64,000 bases of DNA from contig JAFEKX020000001.1 in assembly GCA_016893485.2 (NCBI GenBank), positions 868,001 to 932,000 on the forward strand. Direction: 5' to 3'. Below, one piece after another: positions 29,567 through 38,362 of the stretch (positions are counted from its first letter, which is position 1; each line of letters opens with the position of its first letter). A program made the translations under genes and the position numbers. The stretch is from Streptomyces sp. P3. GTDB taxonomy: Bacteria; Actinomycetota; Actinomycetes; Streptomycetales; Streptomycetaceae. Under the pieces are notes generated by a model. That model was not told the DNA's origin and made no database searches. It worked only from the letters and a program-made list of their open reading frames with translations.

Positions 29567-30736
29567 TCACTTCCGTTCCTTCTCGGGAAAGACGTACTCG
29601 TCGAGGAGCAGGCCGGCGGCGACGGCCGCCGGGATGGCGACCAGGGCGCCGATGATGCCGAGGAGCGCCCCGCCGACCAGCACCGCGAGGACGGTGACCA
29701 GCGGATGGACGTCGACGGCGAACTTCATGGCCCTGGGCACGATGAGGTAGTCCTCGGCGACCCGGAAGATGATGTAGAAGACCGCGGTGGCGATCGCGAT
29801 GGGCAGGGAGACGGAGAGCGCGACGAGGCTGACGACGATTCCGGCGAGGGTCGAGCCGACGATCGGGATCAGGTCCATGAGGGCGGTGAAGATGCCCAGC
29901 GCCGCGGCGTACGGGACGCCTGTGGCCGCGCACCAGCCGAAGGTCGCCACTCCGGCGATCCCCGAGGTGACGAGGTTGCCGAGCATGAACTTGCCGATCC
30001 GGTTCATGATCTCTTCGGCCACGCCCTCGACACGCTCACGGCGGCTGGCCGCCACGAAGCGGTAGCCGAACTCTTTGATCGTCGGCAGGGCCGCCATGCA
30101 GTACAGGGTCACCGTGACCACGATCGCCGTCGACGTGACCGTGCTCAGGACCAGCTGCCCGGCGCCCAGGACGCCTCCGGCCAGACCGGATGCTCCGGAT
30201 CCCGAGCCGATCTGCTGCTTGGCCTTCTCGACCACGTGGTAGCGGTCCTCCAGGCGGCCGATCGTGGACTGGTGGTTGTGGAGCTGCTCCAGCCAGCCGG
30301 GCACCGCGTCGATCAGCGCGCTGATCTCCTTGGCGACCGGCGGAATGACCAGCGCCAGGAATCCGGCGAGCACGACGACGAACGCCGTCAGCACGATCGC
30401 GACGGCCCAGCCGCGCCGCAGACCCCGGCGCGTGAACCAGACGACGAGCGGTTCCAGGCTGATCGCGATGAACACGGCCAGCAGGATCAGGGTCAGCATC
30501 GAGCTGACCCGCAGCACGGTCTGGACGGTGAGCCATGCCAGGCTCGCCCCCAGGCCCAGGGCGAAGCCGATCGTCACCCAGGACCGCTTGCGGCCGCCGC
30601 GTGATTCTCGTCGCGGGGGCCGGAACTCCCGTATGGCGTCGGCCGGTCCGTTGTCGGAGCCGTTCAGGTCCGCCCCGTCCGGCCCGCCGTGCTCGTCCCG
30701 GGCGGACCCGGACTCGGACTCGGACTGCGCAGACAT
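29567..30736 (-). CDS. AI-2E family transporter
   Basis: 389-residue intact membrane protein of the AI-2E/PerM family. A hydrophilic N-terminus of about 50 residues (acidic, then RRESRGGRKRS) precedes eight hydrophobic segments; the family core GIFTALMDLIPIVGSTLAGI and FRVAEDYLIVPRAMKFAV are present. ATG 30736 has GAGGAGAGG upstream. Members export small molecules or ions (autoinducer-2, Na+/H+ exchange reported for relatives). A GGGTAC box 50 bases upstream resembles the -10 of SigB-type promoters but its -35 does not fit. Confidence 0.87.
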   Translation of the reverse strand: MSAQSESESGSARDEHGGPDGADLNGSDNGPADAIREFRPPRRESRGGRKRSWVTIGFALGLGASLAWLTVQTVLRVSSMLTLILLAVFIAISLEPLVVWFTRRGLRRGWAVAIVLTAFVVVLAGFLALVIPPVAKEISALIDAVPGWLEQLHNHQSTIGRLEDRYHVVEKAKQQIGSGSGASGLAGGVLGAGQLVLSTVTSTAIVVTVTLYCMAALPTIKEFGYRFVAASRRERVEGVAEEIMNRIGKFMLGNLVTSGIAGVATFGWCAATGVPYAAALGIFTALMDLIPIVGSTLAGIVVSLVALSVSLPIAIATAVFYIIFRVAEDYLIVPRAMKFAVDVHPLVTVLAVLVGGALLGIIGALVAIPAAVAAGLLLDEYVFPEKERK

Positions 30737-30855
30737 CGCTTGCCTCTCCTCGGTGGCTCACCCGAGTGGGTGGCACCCGTCCCGGGTACCCCGGCACTCC
30801 GCTCGTATCGCGTGGGCGCGGAGCCCGTCTGTCCCGCCGATGAGTCGAGAGCAGG

Positions 30856-31872
30856 TCACAACGGCGTGCGCAGCGAACTACGACCGTCCCGCCAGGCGGT
30901 GAGGAGGTGGTTCCCGAGCCGGTTCTCGGTCCATTCGGTGGCGTCGACGCCGAAGGCGATGTCCTCGTCGAGGGAGGGATCGCTTTCGAGCAGGCCGCCC
31001 ACGACGTCCCGGCGGACGATCTGCTCGTGGACCGCGTCGGCCTCGACGTGCTCGGCGTAGAAGTGGACGGCGGCGGGGCCCGCGCCGACCCGGCGCAGTC
31101 CCTGGGCGAGGCGCCGTGAGCCGGGCGACGACGTGGTCTCCACGGCCGCGAAGTGGCCCACCAGGCTCCGCGCAGCGCCCGGTGCAGTCCGAACAGGGAC
31201 ATGAGGTTGACGTTCGTCAGCATCTCCGCGCCGGTCGCGTCGACGTAGTGCCCGTACGTGGTGTCGAGACCGAGGTCCGTCATCAGGTCGGCGAACAGCC
31301 GGGCGTGGATGCGCTCGGCCCGTCCGGCGCCGAACTCGTCGTACTCCACGGCGACCATCGCGGCCTTCGCGCGTCCGGTCAGCCGCGGGATGACCCAGGC
31401 GTGCGGATCGGCTTCCTTCAGGTGATAGAGGGAGCGTTGCGCCGCGTACTCGCGGAACTGCCACAACTCCCCCTGTTCCTTGAGGAATTGGGAGGCCCCT
31501 GCGGGCTCTGCGGGTTCCACGAGAAGGTCTGCGAGCGCTTCCTCGGCCCTCCTCGGGGGGGCCGACGTCGGCGCGGAGCGCGGACAGGAAGCGCTGCTCC
31601 ATCTCGGCCCGCAGCCGCAGCAGGCCCGGGTCCCACTCCCACCCGGGGTCGACACCGGCGAAGCCGCGGTAGTGCAGCTCGTAGCAGAGGTGGAGCGCGA
31701 GCTGCAGATCGTCCCCGTACGGCTCGGCGCAGGCCGCCGTCACCCGCTCGGGCAGCGGTGTCCCGGCGGGGCGGGTCAGGGCCTGGCGGACCGTGCGGGA
31801 GAGTTCTCCCCTGCTGCGGGGCAGCGCCGGGCCGGTGGTGTGGTCGTGGGCGGGCGGTGCGGTGGTGGTCAT
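30856..31872 (-). CDS. Iron-containing redox enzyme family protein (haem-oxygenase-like fold)
   Basis: About 338-residue helical protein of the haem-oxygenase-like/TenA-type diiron family. Candidate metal ligands are in ELHYRGFAGVDPGWEWDP, AVEYDEFGAGRAERIH (E and H) and VGHFAAVETTSSPGSRR and HFYAEHVEADAVHE (E, H and D). Frame changes near 31558 (run of seven G) and 31160. The ATG overlaps the stop of the CDGSH gene (ATGA), so the two are co-translated. Members oxidise small substrates with a diiron centre; here the CDGSH protein is an obvious candidate electron donor, which is inference. Confidence 0.78.
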   Translation of the reverse strand: MTTTAPPAHDHTTGPALPRSRGELSRTVRQALTRPAGTPLPERVTAACAEPYGDDLQLALHLCYELHYRGFAGVDPGWEWDPGLLRLRAEMEQRFLSALRADVGPPEEGRGSARRPSRGTRRARRGLPIPQGTGGVVAVPRVRGATLPLSPEGSRSARLGHPAADRTREGRDGRRGVRRVRRRTGRAHPRPAVRRPDDGPRSRHHVRALRRRDRRGDADERQPHVPVRTAPGAARSLVGHFAAVETTSSPGSRRLAQGLRRVGAGPAAVHFYAEHVEADAVHEQIVRRDVVGGLLESDPSLDEDIAFGVDATEWTENRLGNHLLTAWRDGRSSLRTPL

Positions 31873-32081
31873 GGGGTGCGCTTCCTGGCTCGGGCACGGT
31901 GGCTGGTGTCGCACCAGGGGTAGGAGTGGCTCCGCCGGCAGACGCAGAGGGCGACGATGAAGCGGTCCGAGCGCACGGTGGTGCCGTCGTCGAGCACCAC
32001 CTCGACCGGTCCTTCGAGGAGGATCGGTCCGTCGTTCGTCAGCGTGACGCGGTGTGAGGACTCAGCAGGTCCGTTCGGCAC
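31869..32081 (-). CDS. CDGSH-type iron-sulfur protein
   Basis: 70-residue protein with the CDGSH [2Fe-2S] motif CVCRRSHSYPWCDTSH: three Cys and one His ligate the cluster. The preceding strand pair (VTLTNDGPILLEGPVEVVL) is the usual small beta sheet. GTG start at 32081 lies inside the end of the methyltransferase gene (20-base overlap) and its stop overlaps the next ATG, so it is the middle cistron of a tightly coupled three-gene operon. Redox donor or cluster carrier in the cytosol. Confidence 0.87.
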   Translation of the reverse strand: MPNGPAESSHRVTLTNDGPILLEGPVEVVLDDGTTVRSDRFIVALCVCRRSHSYPWCDTSHRARARKRTP

Positions 32082-32698
32082 GGATGATCACCAGCTCTTC
32101 CTTCTCCTCGTCGGCGTCGACGAGCCCCCTGCTCCCGCAGCCACGAGGCGCGGGAGCGGAGTACGGGACCAAAGGGCACCAGGCGCCGGTCGGTCACCCG
32201 GGCTTCGAGTCCGGACCGCTCCAGGGCGGCCAGGGTGGGTGCGATGCCGCACAGGGTGGAGTGCACCAGCAGCAGCACACCGCCGGGACGCAGCGACGTG
32301 TGCGCCCTGCTGCAGATCCGGTCCAGCAGGAGACGTCCGTCGGCACCGGCGTCCCACGCCATCGCGGCGCGGTGACGGCTCGGTACGGGCCCGGGCGTCG
32401 GGACGTAGGGCGGATTGCTCACCACGAGGTCGAACCGGCGGCCGGCGACCGGCCCGAACAGGTCACCGTGGAGGACCTCGACGGGCAGCCGGGCGAGCCG
32501 GGCGTTGAGGCGGGCGGCGAGGACCGCACGGTAGGTCCGGTCGACGGCGGTGACGCGGGCACCCCGCCGGGCGGCGGCCAGGGCGAGGGCACCGGAGCCG
32601 GTTCCCACGTCGAGGACGGCGGCCGCGGCGTCGAGCCGCTCCCGATCCAGTGCCTGCGTCAGAAGGTGGGTGTCGTGCTGGGGGCGTACACCCGCCAT
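32062..32698 (-). CDS. HemK2/MTQ2-type class I methyltransferase
   Basis: About 212-residue SAM-dependent methyltransferase. SAM loop LDVGTGSGALALAAA, acidic strand end VTAVDRTYRAVLAARL, and catalytic NPPY in LVVSNPPYVPTPG, the hallmark of N-methylation of Gln or Asn amides. An inserted G near 32135 breaks the frame; the other frame ends EELVIIRAERTC at TGA 32062-32064. ATG 32698 begins MAGVRPQHDTHLLTQAL; a longer start VPEYWRHGG at 32717 in the next frame looks family-like too, implying further errors at 32690-32710. Heads the operon with the CDGSH and iron redox genes. Confidence 0.75.
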
Positions 32699-33084
32699 GG
32701 CGCCAGTACTCTGGCACCTCCGCCGTCGTCCCGCGCTGTCATGTCGATCACTCGTACACCTCACAGCCCGCGCCCCGAGTGTCACCGGACGCACCCGTCG
32801 GGTGGCTCCATGCGAGGGGGCGCTTCACGGGCGAACCTCATGGGGCACACCCGGCCAATGCGTCACACTCCGAGTGCCCGGCGATTCGGACCTCACACAG
32901 CACAACGGACACTTCCGCGATCTTTCGGGTGCCGCAGCCGCACGTGGGCGGGCGGAAGGAGTGGCTCCAGGCGCGTTTTCCCGATCCGCGCGACGTACCT
33001 GTCGCTCCGGGCCGCCGAGAATCGCTGCCGTCAGCGCGTCTGATCCGAGCGATTCAGGGCACTCGGGGAGCAGGAGGCGCAATC
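32699..33084. other. Intergenic region between divergent operons
   Basis: 386 bases without a supportable gene. Relatively low GC around 32860-32930. It must contain the promoter of the methyltransferase operon (minus) and of the small hydrophobic protein gene (plus). I found no GGGTAC/T-type stress promoter box here. Confidence 0.5.
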
Positions 33085-33255
33085 ATGGTTCCCATTCTGC
33101 TGGTTTTGCTCTTGGTGCTGATCCTCTTCGGCGCCGGTTTCGCGGTCCAGGTTCTCTGGTGGATCGCTCTGGTCGTGCTCGTCCTCTGGCTCCTGGGATT
33201 CCTGGTGCGCGGGACGAACGCGAGCGGAAGCCGGGGGCGCTGGTATCGCTGGTAG
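33085..33255 (+). CDS. 56-residue hydrophobic membrane protein (copy 1)
   Basis: Tiny integral membrane protein: two hydrophobic segments (residues about 2-22 and 24-41) followed by a polar, basic tail ending GSRGRWYRW. ATG 33085 has AGGAGG seven bases upstream, a strong site. A second protein of the same length and closely similar sequence is encoded at 41996-42166 on the other side of the stress-signalling block. Similar short hydrophobic proteins in actinomycetes and Firmicutes are often stress induced. Function unknown. Confidence 0.8.
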   Translation: MVPILLVLLLVLILFGAGFAVQVLWWIALVVLVLWLLGFLVRGTNASGSRGRWYRW

Positions 33256-33315
33256 CCCACGGCACGGCGGCCCGTACGCGGGTCGGACAGATCTCACGCA
33301 CCACCTGGAGCAACG

Positions 33316-33524
33316 ATGAGCAAGCACGACCACCCGCGGCCCACCCCTCCGTCGCAGGCCCCGGGGAGAGCGGCGACGCGGAGGCCCGGAAGGAAGCGGA
33401 GGACGCGGCGCGTCCCCGCACGCAGGACGACGAGGCCCAGAAGGCTTCGGCAGCGGGCAGGGGTGAGCGGCGTCCCTCCGAGGACGACACAAAGGCTGCC
33501 GGCTCGGACGCGTCGGACGAATAG
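33316..33524 (+). CDS. Small hydrophilic, disordered protein
   Basis: About 69 residues, almost all polar: begins MSKHDHPRPTPPSQAPG and, after a missing G in the GGGG run near 33365, continues ESGDAEARKEAEDAARP and ends DDTKAAGSDASDE. No hydrophobic core, predicted disordered. ATG 33316 has GGAG five bases upstream. It lies between the hydrophobic protein and the sigma factor gene. Resembles the small hydrophilic stress proteins common in Streptomyces; no family assigned. Confidence 0.55.
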
Positions 33525-33684
33525 CGGCCCCGCCCGGTGCGTCGGCCGTGCGGAGAACCGGATCGGCATCGGCGGCCGTCAGCGACCCACCCGATCTCCC
33601 TCGCCCCTCACCACAACTGATCGAACATGTATGCGATGGTGGGGGCAGGAGATCTTCATCCTGCTTTCCATCTGAGGCGGCCCC

Positions 33685-34560
33685 GTGACCCATTCCGTGC
33701 ATGTCCGCCGACCGGCGAACCCCGTCACCGGGGAATCCCCGGAACAGACGGACGACCTGCCCTGGATCGAGGACGGCGGCAAGGTCACTCCGAAGGACGC
33801 ACGCGTGCTGTCACGCCTGTTCCTTGATCGGCTCCAGGAGGTGGACGAGGGCAGCCGCGAGTACCAGTACGCGCGGAACACCCTCATCGAGATGAACCTG
33901 TCCCTGGTGCGCTTCGCCGCACGGCGTTTCCGCAACCGGGGCAGCGGCGACATGGAGGACATCGTCCAGGTCGGCACGATCGGCCTCATCAAGGCCATCG
34001 ACCGGTTCGACCTGACCCGCGAGGTCGAGTTCACCTCCTTCGCGATCCCCTACATCGTCGGCGAGATCAAGCGGTTCTTCCGCGACACCACCTGGGCCGT
34101 GCACGTCCCGCGCCGCCTTCAGGAACTCCGCGCCGACCTCGTCAAGAGCAAGGAAAGCCTCACCACCACGCTGGGCCGCGCCCCCACCGTGAAGGAACTC
34201 GCCGCCGACCTCGGCCTGACCGACAACCAGATCATCGAGGGCCTCGTCGCGGCCAACAGGTATGCCGCCGGCTCCCTCGACACCCCGGGCGGCGAGGCCG
34301 AGGCCGACGAGGGCGCTCCGACGTACGCGGACACCATGGGCGAGACCGATCCCGCTCTGGAACTCTTCGAGGACCTGCACACACTCGGCCCCCTGCTGCG
34401 GCGGCTCGACGAGCGGGAGCGGGCCCTCATCGAGATGCGCTTCGGCCGGGAGCTGACCCAGGCCGAGATCGGCCGCGAACTGAACGTGTCCCAGATGCAT
34501 GTCTCGCGTCTCCTGACCCGCACGCTCGGCAAACTCCGCAGCGGACTACTGGCCGGATGA
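33685..34560 (+). CDS. SigB/SigF-family stress RNA polymerase sigma factor
   Basis: 291-residue intact group 3 sigma factor. Region 2 reads NTLIEMNLSLVRFAARRFRN and DIVQVGTIGLIKAIDRFD; region 3 AVHVPRRLQELRADLVKSKE; region 4 LTQAEIGRELNVSQMHVSRLL. This is the SigB/F/G type controlled by partner switching, matching the anti-sigma and STAS genes that follow. The GTG at 33685 is preceded by GAGG. S. coelicolor has nine such paralogues; which one this corresponds to cannot be settled by eye. It is followed by a convergent anti-sigma-type kinase, 11 bases away. Confidence 0.92.
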   Translation: MTHSVHVRRPANPVTGESPEQTDDLPWIEDGGKVTPKDARVLSRLFLDRLQEVDEGSREYQYARNTLIEMNLSLVRFAARRFRNRGSGDMEDIVQVGTIGLIKAIDRFDLTREVEFTSFAIPYIVGEIKRFFRDTTWAVHVPRRLQELRADLVKSKESLTTTLGRAPTVKELAADLGLTDNQIIEGLVAANRYAAGSLDTPGGEAEADEGAPTYADTMGETDPALELFEDLHTLGPLLRRLDERERALIEMRFGRELTQAEIGRELNVSQMHVSRLLTRTLGKLRSGLLAG

Positions 34561-34571
34561 ACACGCTGACC

Positions 34572-35048
34572 TCACGGAGCGCCGAGCGGGGAGCCGTTGC
34601 CGCGCACCTCGTCGGCCAGGGCGATGCGGGCCGTGACGGCCTTGCCGTTCGGTTCGAGGCGGACCTGGAACGCCTGCGCCACGGCCATGACGATCTCCAG
34701 ACCGTGCTGACCGACCCTGCGCGGATCGACCGGGCGGGCGAGCAACTGCACCCGGGCGGTGTCCCGTACGGTCACCTCCACCGCCTCGTCCAGGATGCGC
34801 AGTTCCATTCGCAGCGGGCCGGGCGCGTGCCGGCCGGCGTTGGTGACCAGCTCGCTGACGACCAGACGCGTGAGGTCCATGGCACGGGCGGAGACGACAA
34901 CCCCGTGGTCGGCACCGGCACGGACGAGGAAGTCCGCCGCGAGGTCGCGTGCCTCGGCGATGCAGGTGTCGTCGCCGCTCAAGGTGACGGAAGTGGTCGG
35001 GTGACGGGAGCTCAGCTCACCGTCGCCGTCACTGTCGGCAGGCTCCAC
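34572..35048 (-). CDS. RsbW/SpoIIAB-like ATP-binding (anti-sigma kinase-type) protein
   Basis: 158-residue intact HATPase_c_2 protein. N-box VVSELVTNAGRHAPGPLRM carries the catalytic-site Glu and the Mg-binding Asn; the G1/G2 regions are loose (RRVGQHGLEIVMAVAQAF), normal for actinobacterial members. Expected to bind the sigma factor and phosphorylate a STAS antagonist. GTG 35048. It is convergent with the sigma gene and divergent from the STAS gene, so unlike classic rsbV-rsbW-sigB it is not co-transcribed with the factor it may control. Confidence 0.85.
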   Translation of the reverse strand: MEPADSDGDGELSSRHPTTSVTLSGDDTCIAEARDLAADFLVRAGADHGVVVSARAMDLTRLVVSELVTNAGRHAPGPLRMELRILDEAVEVTVRDTARVQLLARPVDPRRVGQHGLEIVMAVAQAFQVRLEPNGKAVTARIALADEVRGNGSPLGAP

Positions 35049-35221
35049 TCCGTGTCACCTTCCGTTCCCGTCGTCGGGCGACGCCTACCCGGCCCGGCGT
35101 ACCTCATGTTCTCGCCACGCGATTTGATCGCGCCTCCGAGCGCGTCTCCCCTCCGCCATCCGGCCCGGCTTCGGCACAGGGACCGGCCCGAGTCGCACCA
35201 GCGAACGCAGTCGAGGACACG

Positions 35222-35581
35222 GTGACAGACGAACACCCCACACGGCCCGGCCATCTGACGGTCCATCACTCCACCCTCGAGGGCATCCGGATCGTCGCCC
35301 TGCGCGGCGAACTGGACCACGCGGCGCGGGACTTCGCCGAGGAGGCGTTGAGGCCGCCCGCCGGTGGCACGCCGCGGACCGTCGCCGATCTCACCGAGCT
35401 GACGTTCATGGACTCCAGCGGCATCAACGCGCTCATCGCCGCGCACCGTGCGGCCCTGGACGCCCAGGGCTGGCTGCGGGTGGCCGGTACGCGGCCGTCC
35501 GTACTGCGCGTGCTGCAGATCGTCGGTGTCGACGCCCTCATTTCGTGCGTGCCCACCGTGCGTCAAGCGGTGGAGAAATGA
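35222..35581 (+). CDS. STAS-domain anti-sigma factor antagonist (RsbV-like)
   Basis: 119-residue intact STAS protein. The phosphorylation loop ELTFMDSSGINALIAAHR has the D-S-S-G motif in which the second Ser is the expected phosphate acceptor. GTG 35222. Partner switching model: unphosphorylated form sequesters the anti-sigma kinase and frees sigma. Directly upstream of the RsbR gene (72-base gap) and divergent from the kinase gene. Confidence 0.88.
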   Translation: MTDEHPTRPGHLTVHHSTLEGIRIVALRGELDHAARDFAEEALRPPAGGTPRTVADLTELTFMDSSGINALIAAHRAALDAQGWLRVAGTRPSVLRVLQIVGVDALISCVPTVRQAVEK

Positions 35582-35653
35582 CCTCCGCGCATGTGCCGTA
35601 GGCTGCATCGGTCAGTCCTGACACCTACATGTGAATATCGAAGGAGCGCCTGA

Positions 35654-36505
35654 ATGGTGAAGCGAGACAATGCCGTGGACCTCGTGGGGCTCCTGTCGGT
35701 CGAAGGGCAGGATCTGGCCGCGTCATGGGTCGGAGAGGTGACCGGATCACTCGGTGGCCGCGTCAGTGCGGCAGAGCTCAATCGTGAGCTGCGCGAACTG
35801 TACGAAGCCCTGGTGGACGCGCTCCGAAAGGGTGCCACGGATGTCCACTCGGAGCACATGTCCGAAGTCCGCGCCCATTTGACGGAATTGTCGAGGAACC
35901 GGGCCCGGCAGGGATTTTCGCCGAGTGAGACCGCCGTCAGTGTCTTCGCGCTGAAACGGGTTCTGGAGCCCGTGCTGGAAAGGGGCACCGCCGACGACGT
36001 ACGCGCCTATCTGCGGCTGTCCCGAATACTCGACAGTCTCGGTCTCTTCACGATCGAGACCTATACGCGGACGCGGGACGAGCTCATCACCGCCCAGGCG
36101 GAGCAGCTGCTGGAGCTGTCCACGCCGGTGGTGCGGCTGTGGGACGGGGTCATCGCCGTACCGCTGGTCGGCACCCTGGACTCGGCGCGGACCCAGGTGG
36201 TGATGGAGAAGCTGCTTCAGGCCCTCGTGGACACCGGGTCGGAGCAGGCGATCATCGACATCACGGGCGTTCCCGCGGTGGACACCCAGGTCGCCCAGCA
36301 CCTGCTCAAGACCATCGTCGCCGCGCGGCTGATGGGCGCCGAGTGCACGGTGTCCGGCATCAGTCCGCAGATCGCGCAGACCATCGTCGCGCTGGGGATC
36401 GAGTTCGACGGCATCGTGACGAAGGCGAGTCTGGCCGACGCCCTCAAGCTGGCCCTGCGCCGGTCCGGGGTGGACATGGTCGCGCACACCGGCGCGCGGC
36501 GATGA
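35654..36505 (+). CDS. rsbR: RsbR-like stressosome scaffold protein
   Basis: 283-residue intact protein. The N-terminal half (about 1-150) is an all-helical RsbR_N-type sensor; a linker helix LITAQAEQLLELSTPVVRLWD leads to a C-terminal STAS domain with GVIAVPLVGTLDSART and AIIDITGVPAVDTQVAQHLL. The Thr in VDTQVAQ is at the RsbT phosphorylation position. AAGGAG lies six bases before ATG 35654. Its stop overlaps rsbS (ATGA), the canonical R-S-T order. Forms the sensory shell of the 1.8-MDa stressosome in Bacillus. Confidence 0.9.
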   Translation: MVKRDNAVDLVGLLSVEGQDLAASWVGEVTGSLGGRVSAAELNRELRELYEALVDALRKGATDVHSEHMSEVRAHLTELSRNRARQGFSPSETAVSVFALKRVLEPVLERGTADDVRAYLRLSRILDSLGLFTIETYTRTRDELITAQAEQLLELSTPVVRLWDGVIAVPLVGTLDSARTQVVMEKLLQALVDTGSEQAIIDITGVPAVDTQVAQHLLKTIVAARLMGAECTVSGISPQIAQTIVALGIEFDGIVTKASLADALKLALRRSGVDMVAHTGARR

Positions 36506-36873
36506 GCGAGCGCATTCCGATCCTGCGGATCGGCGACATCCTGGTGGTGTCCGTCCAGTTCGACCTCGAGGACCAGACGGTCCTCAACCTCCAGGAGGAC
36601 CTGGCCGACCAGATCGTGGCCAAGTCCGCCCAGGGCGTCATCATCGACATCAGCGCTCTGGAGATCGTCGACTCCTTCGTGGGCCGCATGCTGGCGACGG
36701 TGGCGGCCATCTCGCGGGTCCTGGACGCCAGGACCGTGGTCGTGGGCATGCGCCCGGCCGTCGCCATCACCCTGGTCGAGCTGGGTCTCTCGCTCGGCGG
36801 TGTCAGCACCGCTCTCGACCTGGAGAAGGGCCTGGCCAAGCTGAGCCGGCCCTCCGGTACGGGCCCCAGGTGA
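36502..36873 (+). CDS. rsbS: RsbS-like STAS protein
   Basis: 123-residue intact single STAS domain. ILRIGDILVVSVQFDLED starts the sheet; GVIIDISALEIVDSFVGRML contains the phosphorylatable Ser of DSFVGR, the exact RsbS signature. Overlaps RsbR upstream and RsbT downstream (GTGA at 36870), so R, S and T are translationally coupled. Core component that captures RsbT in unstressed cells. Confidence 0.92.
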   Translation: MSERIPILRIGDILVVSVQFDLEDQTVLNLQEDLADQIVAKSAQGVIIDISALEIVDSFVGRMLATVAAISRVLDARTVVVGMRPAVAITLVELGLSLGGVSTALDLEKGLAKLSRPSGTGPR

Positions 36874-37292
36874 CAGCGCCCTGGACAGCCGACGAAGAAC
36901 CACAGGTCTACGCCGTCGAGCGCAGCAGTGATCTCGTCCACGTCCGCCAGGCGATCCGGGCACTGGCCCAGCGGTGCGGTCTGTCCCTGGTCGACCAGAC
37001 GAAGATGATCACCGCGGCCAGTGAACTCGCCCGCAACACGCTGACCTACGGCGGCGGGGGCACGGTCAGGGCCGGGCTGGTGAGCGCGAACGGCAGACGG
37101 GGTGTGGGCGCGGTCTTCGAGGACACCGGACCGGGCATCCCCGACATCGAGCAGGCCATGACGGACGGCTGGACCTCGGGCGGTGGCCTGGGGCTGGGCC
37201 TGAGCGGTGCCAAGCGGCTCGTCGACGACTTCCGGCTCCGTACCGCGCCCGGCGAGGGCACGGCCGTCACGATCATCAAGTGGGCGAGATGA
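36870..37292 (+). CDS. rsbT: RsbT-like serine/threonine kinase
   Basis: 140-residue intact GHKL kinase. N-box ITAASELARNTLTYGGGG, G1 FEDTGPGIPDIEQAMTDG and G2 GGGLGLGLSGAKRLVDDF all intact, as expected for an active kinase. In Bacillus, RsbT phosphorylates RsbR and RsbS and then leaves the stressosome to activate a PP2C phosphatase. GTG start overlaps rsbS stop; its TGA overlaps the next ATG. The probable target phosphatases are the two PP2C-domain genes downstream. Confidence 0.92.
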   Translation: MTAPWTADEEPQVYAVERSSDLVHVRQAIRALAQRCGLSLVDQTKMITAASELARNTLTYGGGGTVRAGLVSANGRRGVGAVFEDTGPGIPDIEQAMTDGWTSGGGLGLGLSGAKRLVDDFRLRTAPGEGTAVTIIKWAR

Positions 37293-38344
37293 CTACCACG
37301 ACCCTCCTGGAGTCCGAGGACCTGGCGTGGTTCCGGGACGGACCCTCGCTGTCGGTGGCCGCCCGGGGCGCGGCCACCGCGCTGGCCCGGCGCATCGGAC
37401 TCAGCAGCCATCGGGCGGGCGAGATCGCCCTCGCCGTCACCGAGGCCGCCACGAACGTGCAGCGCCACGCCGAGGACGGTGCCCTGCTGCTGCGGGTGGT
37501 GCGCTCCGGGGACACGGCCGGGGTGGAGTTCCTCACCGTGGACTCGGGGCCCGGGATGACGAACGTGTCCGCCGCCCTCGCCGACGGGACGTCCAGCGCG
37601 GGCACGCTGGGCATCGGTCTGGGCGCGGTCTCCCGGCTGGCGGACCGCTTCGACCTGCACTCGGTGCCCGGCCGGGGCACGGTCATGGCCGCCCGGTTCT
37701 GGCCGCGCACCGGTGACGGCAGAGCCGCCGTGTCCTTCCCCGACGAATCGATCGCCGCCGGCGTGACCAGGCCGATCAGCGGGGGAGACCGTGTGCGGGG
37801 ACGCCTGGGCCGTACGCGCGGTGGACGGTGACGGCGGCGGTGAGCACCCCGTGCTCCTGGTCATGCTCTGCGACGGTCTGGGCCACGGACCGCTCGCGGA
37901 GCGCGCGAGTCAGGCGGCGGTCAGGGCGTTCCACGCCACGCAGGATCTCAGTCCCGAGGGTGTCCTCGGCGCCGTGCACCGTGCGCTGCGGGGACGCGGG
38001 GCGGGGCGGTCGCGGTGGCACGGATCGAGCCCGCGGCGGGGCGGCTGCTGTACTGCGGCATCGGCAACGTCAGCGGCTTCCTCGTCGACGACGGTGGTCG
38101 CCGTGCTCTGTTGTCGGCCCCGGAATCGTGGGTGCGCACATGCGGCGGCTGCGGACGTTCGAGGAGCCCCCCCGCGTACGGCGCCCTGGTCATGCACTCC
38201 GACGGGCTGACCGAGCGCTGGGACCCGACGGCTCTGCCGGGCCTTCTGAGTCACTCACCGCTCGTCATGGCCGGGCAGTTGCTGCGCGAGGCCGCGGTAC
38301 GGCTGGACGACGCGTGTGCGGTCGTGGTCAAGGGCGCCTGGTGA
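37289..38344 (+). CDS. GHKL ATPase fused to SpoIIE-type PP2C phosphatase (RsbX-like)
   Basis: About 351 residues in two domains: an RsbT/RsbW-like GHKL ATPase (N-box IALAVTEAATNVQRHA; TVDSGPGMTNVSAALADG; AGTLGIGLGAVSRLAD) and a short PP2C/SpoIIE domain (VLLVMLCDGLGHGPLAERAS; CGIGNVSGFLVDDGG; ALVMHSDGLTERWDP). Metal-binding Asps are in the last motifs. Frame changes near 37783, 38000, 38115 and 38172, each at a G or C run. ATG overlaps the rsbT stop. Likely dephosphorylates RsbS/RsbR to reset the stressosome, as RsbX does; the extra ATPase domain is not in Bacillus RsbX. Confidence 0.82.
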
Positions 38345-38362
38345 CCGGGGAGAGGGGCGGGC

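Noticed and set aside
30781..30795. GGGTAC box upstream of the AI-2E gene as a SigB promoter
   Set aside because: The matching -35 is CGAT rather than GNNT at a 15-base spacing; KpnI-like GGGTACC also arises by chance in this GC content.
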